Below are positions 8,231 through 15,727 of a DNA stretch of 32,904 nucleotides, piece after piece. The notes beneath the pieces were generated by a model. It was not told where the DNA came from. It searched no databases and saw nothing but the letters and a program-made list of their open reading frames with translations. This stretch comes from Candidatus Kuenenia stuttgartensis (lineage in GTDB: Bacteria > Planctomycetota > Planctomycetia > Pirellulales > UBA1268), in contig CAMBFA010000025.1 in assembly GCA_945865325.1 (NCBI GenBank), forward strand, positions 1 to 32,904, written 5' to 3'. Made by a program: the position numbers and the translations under genes. Position 1 is the stretch's first letter, and every line of letters begins with the position of its first letter.

Positions 8231-9262
8231 ATGCCAACCGATCAATCCCCGCCGCGTCCACCCATCACCGTCGTCGTCGGACGGGGGAAACACGCCGAAT
8301 CGACCCACGCAATTCATGCCGTGATCGCCCGCGACGACGGCAGCCTCGTCGCCTGGCACGGCGATCCGCAGCGGCAAACGTTCCCCCGCTCGGCGGTGAA
8401 ATCGATCCAGGCACTCGCACTGCTGGAGAGCGGCGCGGCGGACCGGTTCGGCTTCACGCCGGCCGAGCTCGCACTCGCGTGCAGTTCCCACGCCGGCACG
8501 CCGCTCCAGGTAGAGACGGCCCGGAGCATGCTCGCCAAGGTGGGGCTCGAGCCTGACAGCCTCGAGTGCGGGGCCCATTGGCCCCTCGACGAGCCGAGCG
8601 CCCGTGCCCTGGCACGCGTCGGCGCCGAGCCCGGACCGCTCCACAACAACTGCTCCGGCAAGCATACCGGCTTCCTCGCCGTGGCCCGCCACCTCGGGCT
8701 CGATCCCACCGGCTACGTCGCCCCCGACCATCCGGTGCAACAGCGCGTCACGGCGACGCTGGCCGAGGTGTGCGGCGTTCCCCTTTCGGCGGCCAACCGG
8801 GCCACCGACGGCTGCTCGATCCCGACCTACAAGATCCCTCTGGCGAGCCTGGCGACGGGATTCGCCCGAATCGGCACCGGCCGGAGCCTCTCCGCCGGCA
8901 GGCAAGCAGCGTTCGAACGGCTGCGCCGGGCGGTGGCCGACCATCCGCTCCTCCTCGCCGGTCCGGGAAGGTTTGACTCGCGCGTGACGGCGACCTGCGG
9001 CCCGCGGGTGTTTCTCAAATCGGGGGCCGAGGGGGTGCTGTGCGCCGCGATCCCCGCCGCCGGCCTGGGGATCGCCCTCAAGGCGGAGGACGGGGCACTG
9101 CGGGGGAGCGAAGTCGCGATGGCGGAATTGCTCCTGAAAATGCTCCCCACCCCGACGCCCGAAGAGCGAGCCCTCCTCGACGAGCTCCGCCTGCCCCACT
9201 TGAAAAACTGGCGGGGCACGAATGTCGGCTATCTGGGAGTGACCGTCGCCAGGATCCGCTGA
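8231..9262 (+). CDS. Type II-like L-asparaginase (Rhizobium etli ReAII / PF06089 family)
   Basis: The 343-residue enzyme should hydrolyse L-asparagine to aspartate and ammonia. It belongs to the ReAII class, which is unrelated to the E. coli asparaginases. Key residues of that class are visible: the SxxK pair in PRSAVKS (Ser54 and Lys57), the CSGKH motif at 141-145 (Cys141, Lys144) and the DGCSIP motif with Cys195. In ReAII the equivalent two cysteines and lysine hold a zinc ion. The CSSHAGTP segment (residues 84-91) is also typical. No signal peptide is visible, so it is cytoplasmic. The ATG at 8231 was chosen because the family sequence starts shortly after it; the upstream open frame is antisense to the DUF1501 gene. 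Ribosome binding is weak. Confidence 0.9.
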   Translation: MPTDQSPPRPPITVVVGRGKHAESTHAIHAVIARDDGSLVAWHGDPQRQTFPRSAVKSIQALALLESGAADRFGFTPAELALACSSHAGTPLQVETARSMLAKVGLEPDSLECGAHWPLDEPSARALARVGAEPGPLHNNCSGKHTGFLAVARHLGLDPTGYVAPDHPVQQRVTATLAEVCGVPLSAANRATDGCSIPTYKIPLASLATGFARIGTGRSLSAGRQAAFERLRRAVADHPLLLAGPGRFDSRVTATCGPRVFLKSGAEGVLCAAIPAAGLGIALKAEDGALRGSEVAMAELLLKMLPTPTPEERALLDELRLPHLKNWRGTNVGYLGVTVARIR

Positions 9263-9324
9263 AAGCCCTGCAAACCAGCGCTGAAGCCGTTGCCAGCTCA
9301 CCACTTCCGCAGCAAGCGGCAACC

Positions 9325-9344
9325 CGGGAGGCGTAAGTCTCCCG
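9325..9344 (+). terminator. Weak hairpin downstream of asparaginase
   Basis: CGGGAG (9325-9330) and CTCCCG (9339-9344) form a 6-bp stem with an 8-base loop, 62 bases after the asparaginase stop. No T-run follows. A TAGAAT box (9354-9359) just after it could be the -10 element for the PSD1 gene, but no matching -35 box was found. Confidence 0.3.
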
Positions 9345-9397
9345 ATGGTGGCCTAGAATTGGGGGAGCGGGTCGGCCTCGCGGCTCCCGCCCCCCCC

Positions 9398-12265
9398 ATG
9401 CGCCACATCAGTCTCACCATCCGCCGTGCCCGTCACCTCTGGCCGGCGGTGTCTCCGTTGGCAGCGATGCTGATCGCTCTCCTCACCGTGCTCCTCGCCG
9501 GGTCGCAACCGGCGGCGGCGATCTCGCCTGAGCAGGAAAAGCTGTTCGAGGAGAAGGTTCGGCCACTCCTGGTCACTCGTTGCCAGGGCTGTCATGGGGC
9601 CCGGTTGGCCGAGGGGGGGCTGCGGCTCGACAACCTCCCGGCGGTGCTCAAGGGGGGCGACTCCGGAGCGATTCTCACCCCCGGCGACCCGACCGCGAGC
9701 AAGGTCTTGAAGGTGGTCCGCCGCGAACTCGAGCCGGCGATGCCCCCCGACGAACCGCTCCCGGCCGAGGAGGTGGCGATTCTCGAAGCCTGGATCGCGG
9801 CCGGCGTTCCCTGGAGCGGGCCCGGGGCCGAAGGCCCTGCCGCTGGGGAAGACACGCTCCCGGCAGACATGGAGGCGCGGCTCGTCTGGGCGCGGCAGCG
9901 TCACTGGGCCTACCAGCCGTTCACCCGTCACGCCCCCCCCGAGCCTCCCGCTGGGCTCGATCCCGCCGGGAGCCGCGAGTGGGGCGGCCTACTCGACCGC
10001 TTCGTGACCGCGAAGATCGTCGTCGCGGGCCTCGAGCCGTCGCCACAGGCCGATCCGCGGGCCCTCGTCCGCCGGCTGTGGTTTGACCTCACCGGCCTTC
10101 CCCCGCCGGCCGACCGTGTCGATGCCTTCGCCGCGAATCCCTCCGAGGAAGCTTGGGGAGCGCTCGTCGCGGAACTCCTGGCGGCGCCGGAGCACTCCGA
10201 ACACTGGGCGCGGCACTGGCTCGATCTGGCCCGCTACGCCGACACGATGGGCTATGCCTTCGGCAACCAGGATCCCCGCTATCCCTTCGCCTGGACCTAC
10301 CGCGACTGGGTCGTGGGGGCACTCGCCTCCGACATGCCCTACGACCGGTTCGTGACGCTCCAACTCGCTGCCGATTTGGTCGAGCCCCCGGCGGAGAAGG
10401 CCGACTTGGCCGCGCTCGGTTTTCTCACGGTCGGCCGCACTTTCCTCGGCAATCCCCACGACATCATCGACGATCGCATCGACCTGGTCACCCGCGGACT
10501 GCTGGGGCTGACAGTCGCCTGTGGCCGCTGTCACGATCACAAATACGAACCGGTCAGTACGGCGGACTATTACGGCCTCTACGGGATCTTCGCCTCGAGC
10601 CAGATTCCGGCCGAACTGCCGGTCATCGGGACGGCCCCTCCCGGCCCGGAGGCCGATGCCTTCAACGCCAAGCTCGCCGAACTGAAGGCCGCCGTGCCGG
10701 CCCATGAAGACGCCGTCCGCCGGCGCGGGACGACTGCGGCCATCGCCCACACCGCCGACTATCTCCTCGAGACCGCTCGCCCTACGCCCCGCAAGGCCGA
10801 CAACCGCCCCCCGCGCCTCGCCGACGAGTACGACCTCCTCCAGGGGCTCCTCGATCGCGTCTCGCGCGGGATTGGCAGCGCCGCGCCGACCGACCCGATT
10901 GTCGGGCCCTGGGTGCAGCTGAAGGGGAAGAGCGATGAGGAGATTGGCCCTGCCATCGCGGCGCTCCTGGCGAGCTGGGGGGATCGCCCCGATGCGGCGA
11001 TCGTCAATCGATTGGTCGTTGCCGAGCTGCGTTCGCCGGTGCCGCAAACGCTCCGCTCCGTGGCCGAAGCCTACGCACGACTCTTCGCCCGGGTGGCCCC
11101 CGATTGGGCCGGCGGCCCGGCGGCCCAGCCCGATGATCCGCCCGAGCTCGTCGCGCTCCGCGGTGCGCTCGGTGCCGCAGGGACGGCGCTGGTCGTCCAG
11201 CCCGGCGAGGCGATGCAGCTGGCCTCGATCGAGGAGGGCAACGAACACCGGCGGCGGAAGATGGAGATCACCAGGCACGAAGCGGAATCCCCCGGTGGGC
11301 CACCGCAGGCGATGGTGATGATCGACCGGGACCAACTCTCCGACAGCCATGTCCTCATCCGCGGCAATCCCGGCCGCCCCGGTGAGCTCGTCGAACGACG
11401 GCTCCCCAAGCTCATCGGCGGCACCCCCGCATCACGGACCTCAAGCGGCCGCCTCGACCTCGCCCATGGGATCGTCGATCCGACCAATCCGCTCACCGCC
11501 CGGATGATCGTCAACTGGGTCTGGGCGCACCACTTTGGCCGCGGGATCGTCGATCCGGTCGGTGATCTGGGGCTGCGCGGCGAGCCGCCGAGCCATCCCG
11601 AGCTCCTCGACGATCTGGCCCGGCGCTTCGTCGAGGAGGGAAAGTGGAGCCTTCACTGGCTCCACCGCGAGATCGTCACCAGCCGCACGTGGCGGCGGTC
11701 GGCGGTCGCCACGGCCGATCAGCTGGCCGCCGATTCCGACAACCGGCTCCTCGCCCGTGCCAACCGGCGCCGGCTCGACTGGGAAGCGTGGCGGGATGGC
11801 CTGATGTCGGCGGCAGGGGTCCTCGACACGCACACCCGAGGCGGCCGTGGGGTCAACCCGCTCGCCCAGGATGCCATGCACCGCCGCACTCTTTACACGC
11901 GGCTCGACCGCCAAGACGTGCCGGGCATCCTGCGGATTTTCGACGTTGCCAACCCCGATGCCGCAACGCACGAACGGAGCCGGACGAGCGTCCCCCAGCA
12001 GTCGCTCGCCGCCCTCAACGCGCCGCTGGTGATCGACGCCGCCCGGCAGGTCGCCGCGCGGTCGCTGCGGGAAGGGGGAGCGCAGGAAGACACCCGGATC
12101 GAGCGGCTGTGGCGGGCCTGCCTGTCCCGCTCGCCCGATGGCGACGAGATCAGCGCCGCGAAAGGATTTCTCGCCGTCGCCGGTTCCACGAACCCCGATT
12201 TCGGTCCCTGGGAGCAACTCGCCCAGGCGCTCCTCGCCTCGGCCGAATTCCAATTCACCGACTGA
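9398..12265 (+). CDS. PSD1 protein: planctomycete cytochrome c, DUF1549 and DUF1553 domains (first copy)
   Basis: The 955-residue exported protein has a signal peptide (hydrophobic core about residues 22-36, ending PAAA). A planctomycete cytochrome c domain follows, with the haem-binding motif CQGCH at residues 62-66 and the later AMPPDEPLP stretch that may supply an axial Met. DUF1549 spans about residues 200-400 and contains the second CxxCH-type motif, CGRCHDHKYEP (near 374). DUF1553 covers about 680-935, opening LAHGIVDPTNPLTARMIVNWVW. This architecture is essentially planctomycete-specific and proposed to act in periplasmic polysaccharide handling; no reaction is proven. ATG 9398 was preferred to the TTG at 9290 because it places the signal peptide at the N-terminus. 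A DUF1501 gene follows after 40 bases, the usual pairing. Confidence 0.92.
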   Translation: MRHISLTIRRARHLWPAVSPLAAMLIALLTVLLAGSQPAAAISPEQEKLFEEKVRPLLVTRCQGCHGARLAEGGLRLDNLPAVLKGGDSGAILTPGDPTASKVLKVVRRELEPAMPPDEPLPAEEVAILEAWIAAGVPWSGPGAEGPAAGEDTLPADMEARLVWARQRHWAYQPFTRHAPPEPPAGLDPAGSREWGGLLDRFVTAKIVVAGLEPSPQADPRALVRRLWFDLTGLPPPADRVDAFAANPSEEAWGALVAELLAAPEHSEHWARHWLDLARYADTMGYAFGNQDPRYPFAWTYRDWVVGALASDMPYDRFVTLQLAADLVEPPAEKADLAALGFLTVGRTFLGNPHDIIDDRIDLVTRGLLGLTVACGRCHDHKYEPVSTADYYGLYGIFASSQIPAELPVIGTAPPGPEADAFNAKLAELKAAVPAHEDAVRRRGTTAAIAHTADYLLETARPTPRKADNRPPRLADEYDLLQGLLDRVSRGIGSAAPTDPIVGPWVQLKGKSDEEIGPAIAALLASWGDRPDAAIVNRLVVAELRSPVPQTLRSVAEAYARLFARVAPDWAGGPAAQPDDPPELVALRGALGAAGTALVVQPGEAMQLASIEEGNEHRRRKMEITRHEAESPGGPPQAMVMIDRDQLSDSHVLIRGNPGRPGELVERRLPKLIGGTPASRTSSGRLDLAHGIVDPTNPLTARMIVNWVWAHHFGRGIVDPVGDLGLRGEPPSHPELLDDLARRFVEEGKWSLHWLHREIVTSRTWRRSAVATADQLAADSDNRLLARANRRRLDWEAWRDGLMSAAGVLDTHTRGGRGVNPLAQDAMHRRTLYTRLDRQDVPGILRIFDVANPDAATHERSRTSVPQQSLAALNAPLVIDAARQVAARSLREGGAQEDTRIERLWRACLSRSPDGDEISAAKGFLAVAGSTNPDFGPWEQLAQALLASAEFQFTD

Positions 12266-12305
12266 TGGCCCCTCGCCGGGCCCCACGCTCTTCGGCTGCG
12301 CCACC

Positions 12306-13769
12306 ATGAATCCCCCGCCCCCCTGCTATTCCGCCCCGGTCACCCGTCGGGACGTCCTCCTCCGCACCGGGCTGGGGCTCGGCTGGCTCGGCGCGGCGAG
12401 CCTCCTGGAGACGGAGGCCGCCGCCGCCAACTCGAGCGCTACCCCGGCATCATCGCTGGAGCCGATCCACCGCTCGCTTGCGCCCCGCCCCCCGCACTTC
12501 CCCGCGCGAGCCAGGGCCGTCATTCATCTCTTCGCCAACGGGGGCCCGAGCCACCTCGACACCTTCGATCGCAAGGTGGCGCTGGAGAAGTATGCCGGTC
12601 AAGAGGTCCCGGGCACCCTTCCCACCGAACGTCGCACCGGTGCCGCGCTCCCCTCGCCGTTCGCCTTCCGTCGCTACGGCGAGAGCGGGCTGGAGATCAG
12701 CGATCTGTTTCCATCGGTGGCCCGGCATGCCGACCGGCTCCTCGTCGTCCGCTCGATGCACGCCGATGTTCCCAATCACGAGCCGTCGCTGATGCTCATG
12801 AATTGCGGCGATAGCCGGCTCGTCCGCCCCGCCGTCGGGGCGTGGGTGACCTACGGCCTGGGGACGGAAAACCAGAATCTCCCCGGCTTCGTGGCGATGT
12901 GCCCGGGCGGGTATCCGATCAAGGGCACGGAGAACTGGCGCAACGCCTTTCTCCCCGGTGCCTATCAGGGAACCTACGTCGACACCGCCAAACGGAAGGT
13001 GGAGGACCTCGTCGAGAATGTCCGCCACCCATTCCTCGACCGCGATGCCCAGCGCCGGCAGTTCGATCTGACGACGGCGCTCGACCGCAGGCACTTGGCC
13101 GCCCGCGACCACGACCCGCAACTCGAGGCCAGGCTGGCCTCGATGGAGCTGGCCTGGCGGATGCAGGCAGAGGCGGGGGAGGCCTTCGACGTCACCCGCG
13201 AGCCACAGCATGTCCGCGACCGCTACGGCGACGACACCCAAGGGCGGCAGATGCTCATCGCCCGCAGGCTCGTCGAGCGCGGCGTGCGCTACGTCCAGGT
13301 GTGGCACGGCGAGGGGCAGCCGTGGGACAGCCACGACGCGATCGGCAGGAATCACGCACGGCTGGCGAAGGAGTGCGATCAGGCGATCGGTGCGCTCCTC
13401 GACGATCTTGTCGGCTTGGGTCTCCTCGAGAGCACGCTCGTGCTCTGGGGGGGCGAGTTCGGGCGAACGCCGACGGTGGAGTTGCCCCAGCCGGGCACCG
13501 ACATCAAGGAGATCTCGGGGCGCGATCACAACCACCACGGCTTCAGCGTCTGGATGGCCGGCGGCGGCGTGAAGGGGGGAACGGCCTACGGCGCTACCGA
13601 CGAGCTCGGTTTCAAGGCGGTCGAGAAGCCGGTCCATGTCCATGATCTCCAGGCCACGCTCCTCCACTGCCTCGGCCTTGACCACACCCGGTTGACGTTC
13701 CGCCACAGCGGCCGCGACTTCCGCCTCACCGATATCCATGGCCGGGTCATCGAGGACTGGCTGGCGTGA
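12306..13769 (+). CDS. DUF1501 family protein with Tat-like leader (second copy, paired with PSD1)
   Basis: The 487-residue product begins with a twin-arginine-type leader (VTRRDVLLRTGLGLGWLGAASLL, about residues 12-34), which fixes ATG 12306 rather than an upstream in-frame start inside the PSD1 gene. DUF1501 hallmarks follow: FANGGPSHLDTFD near residues 77-89, GGEFGRTPTVELPQPG, the histidine-rich GRDHNHHGFSVWMAGGGVKGG, and a C-terminal LHCLGLDHTRLTFRHSGRDFRLTDIHG. The fold is related to sulfatases and alkaline phosphatases, but the role is unproven. It starts 40 bases after the PSD1 stop and overlaps the following nuclease gene by GTGA, so PSD1, DUF1501 and the nuclease probably form one transcript. 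Confidence 0.92.
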   Translation: MNPPPPCYSAPVTRRDVLLRTGLGLGWLGAASLLETEAAAANSSATPASSLEPIHRSLAPRPPHFPARARAVIHLFANGGPSHLDTFDRKVALEKYAGQEVPGTLPTERRTGAALPSPFAFRRYGESGLEISDLFPSVARHADRLLVVRSMHADVPNHEPSLMLMNCGDSRLVRPAVGAWVTYGLGTENQNLPGFVAMCPGGYPIKGTENWRNAFLPGAYQGTYVDTAKRKVEDLVENVRHPFLDRDAQRRQFDLTTALDRRHLAARDHDPQLEARLASMELAWRMQAEAGEAFDVTREPQHVRDRYGDDTQGRQMLIARRLVERGVRYVQVWHGEGQPWDSHDAIGRNHARLAKECDQAIGALLDDLVGLGLLESTLVLWGGEFGRTPTVELPQPGTDIKEISGRDHNHHGFSVWMAGGGVKGGTAYGATDELGFKAVEKPVHVHDLQATLLHCLGLDHTRLTFRHSGRDFRLTDIHGRVIEDWLA

Positions 13770-14335
13770 GACCAAAGCGGCCCCCGAACCCGCCGCATGG
13801 TCTGCCGTCGCGGTGGCGGCCGTGGTGGTTCGCTGCCATGGCGGTGGCCGCTGTCGGCACGGCGGCGGTGGAGCGCTGCCGGATCCCCGACGCCGTCGCG
13901 CGTTCCACCTGGACGGCGCGCCCCACTTGGACGGTGCGCACCGTTCACGATGGCGACACGGTCACCTGCGTCGATCCCCAGGGGGGACGGCACAAGATCC
14001 GTCTCCTTGGCATCGACGCCCCAGAGGCGGCCCAGGCATGGGGCAGGGAATCGTCCGAGGCGCTGTCGCGGAAGGTGGCCGGAGGCCGGGTCGCCGTCGT
14101 CTCGCGCGGCTATGACCAGCACGGCCGTCTCCTCGGCACGCTGTGGATCGACGATCGCGACATCAACCGCGAGATGGTGGCCGAAGGACACGCCTGGGTG
14201 TTCGGGCGGATCGCCCCCGATCCTGACCTTGTCGAGGCCGAGTCGGCCGCCCGACGGGAGCGGCGAGGCCTGTGGGCCGCAGGCCTTCCTAAAGAGCCCT
14301 CTGATTGGCGGGCGGCCCACCCGCGGCAGCCATGA
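13766..14335 (+). CDS. Membrane-anchored or secreted thermonuclease (SNase family)
   Basis: The 189-residue protein has a basic N-terminus and one hydrophobic segment (about residues 20-36), then a staphylococcal-nuclease-like domain from about residue 55. Catalytic elements are visible: VHDGDTVTC, then RLLGIDAPEAAQ, whose Arg and Glu correspond to Arg35 and Glu43 of the staphylococcal enzyme, and YDQHGRLLGTL with the Arg87 equivalent. It should cleave DNA or RNA using Ca2+ outside the cytoplasm. The GTG start (13766-13768) overlaps the stop of the DUF1501 gene in GTGA, so it is translationally coupled. That link to a PSD1/DUF1501 pair is unusual, and its purpose (nutrient scavenging from extracellular DNA, for example) is inference. 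A strong hairpin immediately follows. Confidence 0.87.
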   Translation: MRPKRPPNPPHGLPSRWRPWWFAAMAVAAVGTAAVERCRIPDAVARSTWTARPTWTVRTVHDGDTVTCVDPQGGRHKIRLLGIDAPEAAQAWGRESSEALSRKVAGGRVAVVSRGYDQHGRLLGTLWIDDRDINREMVAEGHAWVFGRIAPDPDLVEAESAARRERRGLWAAGLPKEPSDWRAAHPRQP

Positions 14336-14351
14336 TCGAGCCGGCTGCCGC
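14323..14351 (+). terminator. GC-rich hairpin at the end of the PSD1/DUF1501/SNase cluster
   Basis: GCGGCAGCC (14323-14331) and GGCTGCCGC (14343-14351) form a perfect 9-bp stem with an 11-base loop that contains the nuclease stop codon (14333-14335). No T-run follows, so it would be a hairpin-only terminator or an mRNA 3'-end stabiliser. Confidence 0.5.
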
Positions 14352-14438
14352 CCGATCTGGTGTTCTGCGACTATCCCGGAAGGCAGGGGCGATGCCGCCC
14401 CACTTCCGCGCCACGCTGGATTGGTTTAGGTTTCGAGC

Positions 14439-15704
14439 ATGAGCAGCCGTCGCGAGGTCGTCGTCACCGGGGTTGGTGTGGTCAGTCCGATCGGAATCGG
14501 CGGTGATGACTTCTGGACATCGCTCCTCGCCGGCCGGTCAGGAATCCGGCCGATCACCCGCTTCGACTCCAGCAGCCTTCCGATCGCGTTCGGCGGCGAG
14601 ATCGCCGACTTCGACCCGAAGCTGTGGGTGCGGCCGAGGAAGAGCCTCAAGGTGATGAGCCGTGAGATCCAGTTCGGGTTTGCCGCCGCCGATCTGGCGA
14701 TGAGCGACGCCGGGATCGCGGCCGGAGCACTCGCCCCGGAACGGTTCGGCGTCGTCGTCGGGGGCGACATGATCTACGCCGATCTGGAGGATCTGGAGCG
14801 GACCTACCGACGGGCGCTGGCGGGGGGAGCGTTTGATTTCTCCGTTTGGTCGGAGGCGATCCACGACGATCTCCATCCGCTCTGGCTCCTCAAGCATCTC
14901 CCCAACATGACCGCCTCGCACATCGCCATCGCCCACGATGCCCGTGGCCCGAACAACACCATCGTCCTCGGCGACGTCTCCGGGTTGCTCGCGATCGGCG
15001 AGGCGGCAAGTGTCATCCGCCGCGGCTGGGCCGACGTGATGCTCACCGGGGGAACGGGGTGCCGACTCCATCCGATGGCGCTGGTGGCCCGTGGCGACGC
15101 CCTCCTCTCCCGGCGCCGCGACGACTGCACCCGGGCCAGCCGTCCCTTCGACCTCGAGCGCGACGGGCTCGTCAACGGTGAGGGGGCGGCGATGTTTGTC
15201 CTCGAGTCGCGCGACCACGCCCACCGTCGCGGGGCGAGGATCCGCAGCCGTCTCCTCTCGGTCGCATCACGCTGCGAGTCGGCAGCGGGGGGCGGGGCGC
15301 TAACCGGATCGGCGCTGCGCCTGGCCATCCGGACGGCGATTGACCGGGCCGGCATCGGGCCCGGCGACATCGGCCACGTCAACGCCCACGGGGCCTCGAC
15401 GAGGGACATGGACCGGGTCGAGGCAACCGCCATCACGGCCGAGCTCGGGGACATCCCGGTGACCGCCCCGAAGAGCGTCTTCGGCCATCTCGGGGCCGGC
15501 GGCGGCGCCGTGGAGTTGGCCGCGAGCATCCTCGGCTTAGAGGCGGGGCTCGTCCCGGCGACGCTCAACTACGAGTCGCCCGACCCCGACTGCCCCGTCG
15601 CCGTCGTCCATGGCGGGCCGCTCGCCGGTCGCCCCGGCACGGTGGTCGCCGTCAACCTCTGCTCGACCGGGCAGGCGGCGGCAGCGGTGGTCGCCGCGGA
15701 GTGA
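14439..15704 (+). CDS. Beta-ketoacyl-ACP synthase homologue with catalytic Cys replaced by Asp
   Basis: The 421-residue protein aligns across its whole length with FabF-type ketosynthases (thiolase fold). It opens VVVTGVGVVSPIG. The two catalytic histidines and lysine are kept: VNAHGAST (His317) and PKSVFGHLGAGGGAVE (Lys345, His350). Where FabF has TACTSG, this protein has GDVSGL, so Asp179 (GAC at 14973-14975) sits at the nucleophile position. The C-terminal glycine-rich loop (SFGFGGTN in FabF) is also lost, reading NLCSTGQAA. It cannot act as a normal condensing enzyme by the Cys mechanism. Chain-length factors and KSQ decarboxylases also lack this Cys but carry Gln, so a decarboxylase or partner-subunit role is possible. 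No ACP, acyltransferase or second ketosynthase is adjacent. Ribosome binding at the ATG is weak. Confidence 0.82.
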   Translation: MSSRREVVVTGVGVVSPIGIGGDDFWTSLLAGRSGIRPITRFDSSSLPIAFGGEIADFDPKLWVRPRKSLKVMSREIQFGFAAADLAMSDAGIAAGALAPERFGVVVGGDMIYADLEDLERTYRRALAGGAFDFSVWSEAIHDDLHPLWLLKHLPNMTASHIAIAHDARGPNNTIVLGDVSGLLAIGEAASVIRRGWADVMLTGGTGCRLHPMALVARGDALLSRRRDDCTRASRPFDLERDGLVNGEGAAMFVLESRDHAHRRGARIRSRLLSVASRCESAAGGGALTGSALRLAIRTAIDRAGIGPGDIGHVNAHGASTRDMDRVEATAITAELGDIPVTAPKSVFGHLGAGGGAVELAASILGLEAGLVPATLNYESPDPDCPVAVVHGGPLAGRPGTVVAVNLCSTGQAAAAVVAAE

Positions 15705-15727
15705 GCCGCGGCGGGCCCTCGGCTCAC
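15701..15727. terminator. Bidirectional hairpin containing both convergent stop codons
   Basis: GTGAGCCG (15701-15708) and CGGCTCAC (15720-15727) form a perfect 8-bp stem around an 11-base loop. The left arm includes the stop codon of the ketosynthase homologue (15702-15704) and the right arm that of the BBP7 gene (15724-15726). The symmetry means it would terminate or protect both transcripts. Confidence 0.5.

Noticed and set aside
9290-9397. TTG start for the first PSD1 gene, adding 36 residues
   Set aside because: It would put a polar extension ahead of the signal peptide and has no ribosome site; ATG 9398 fits better.
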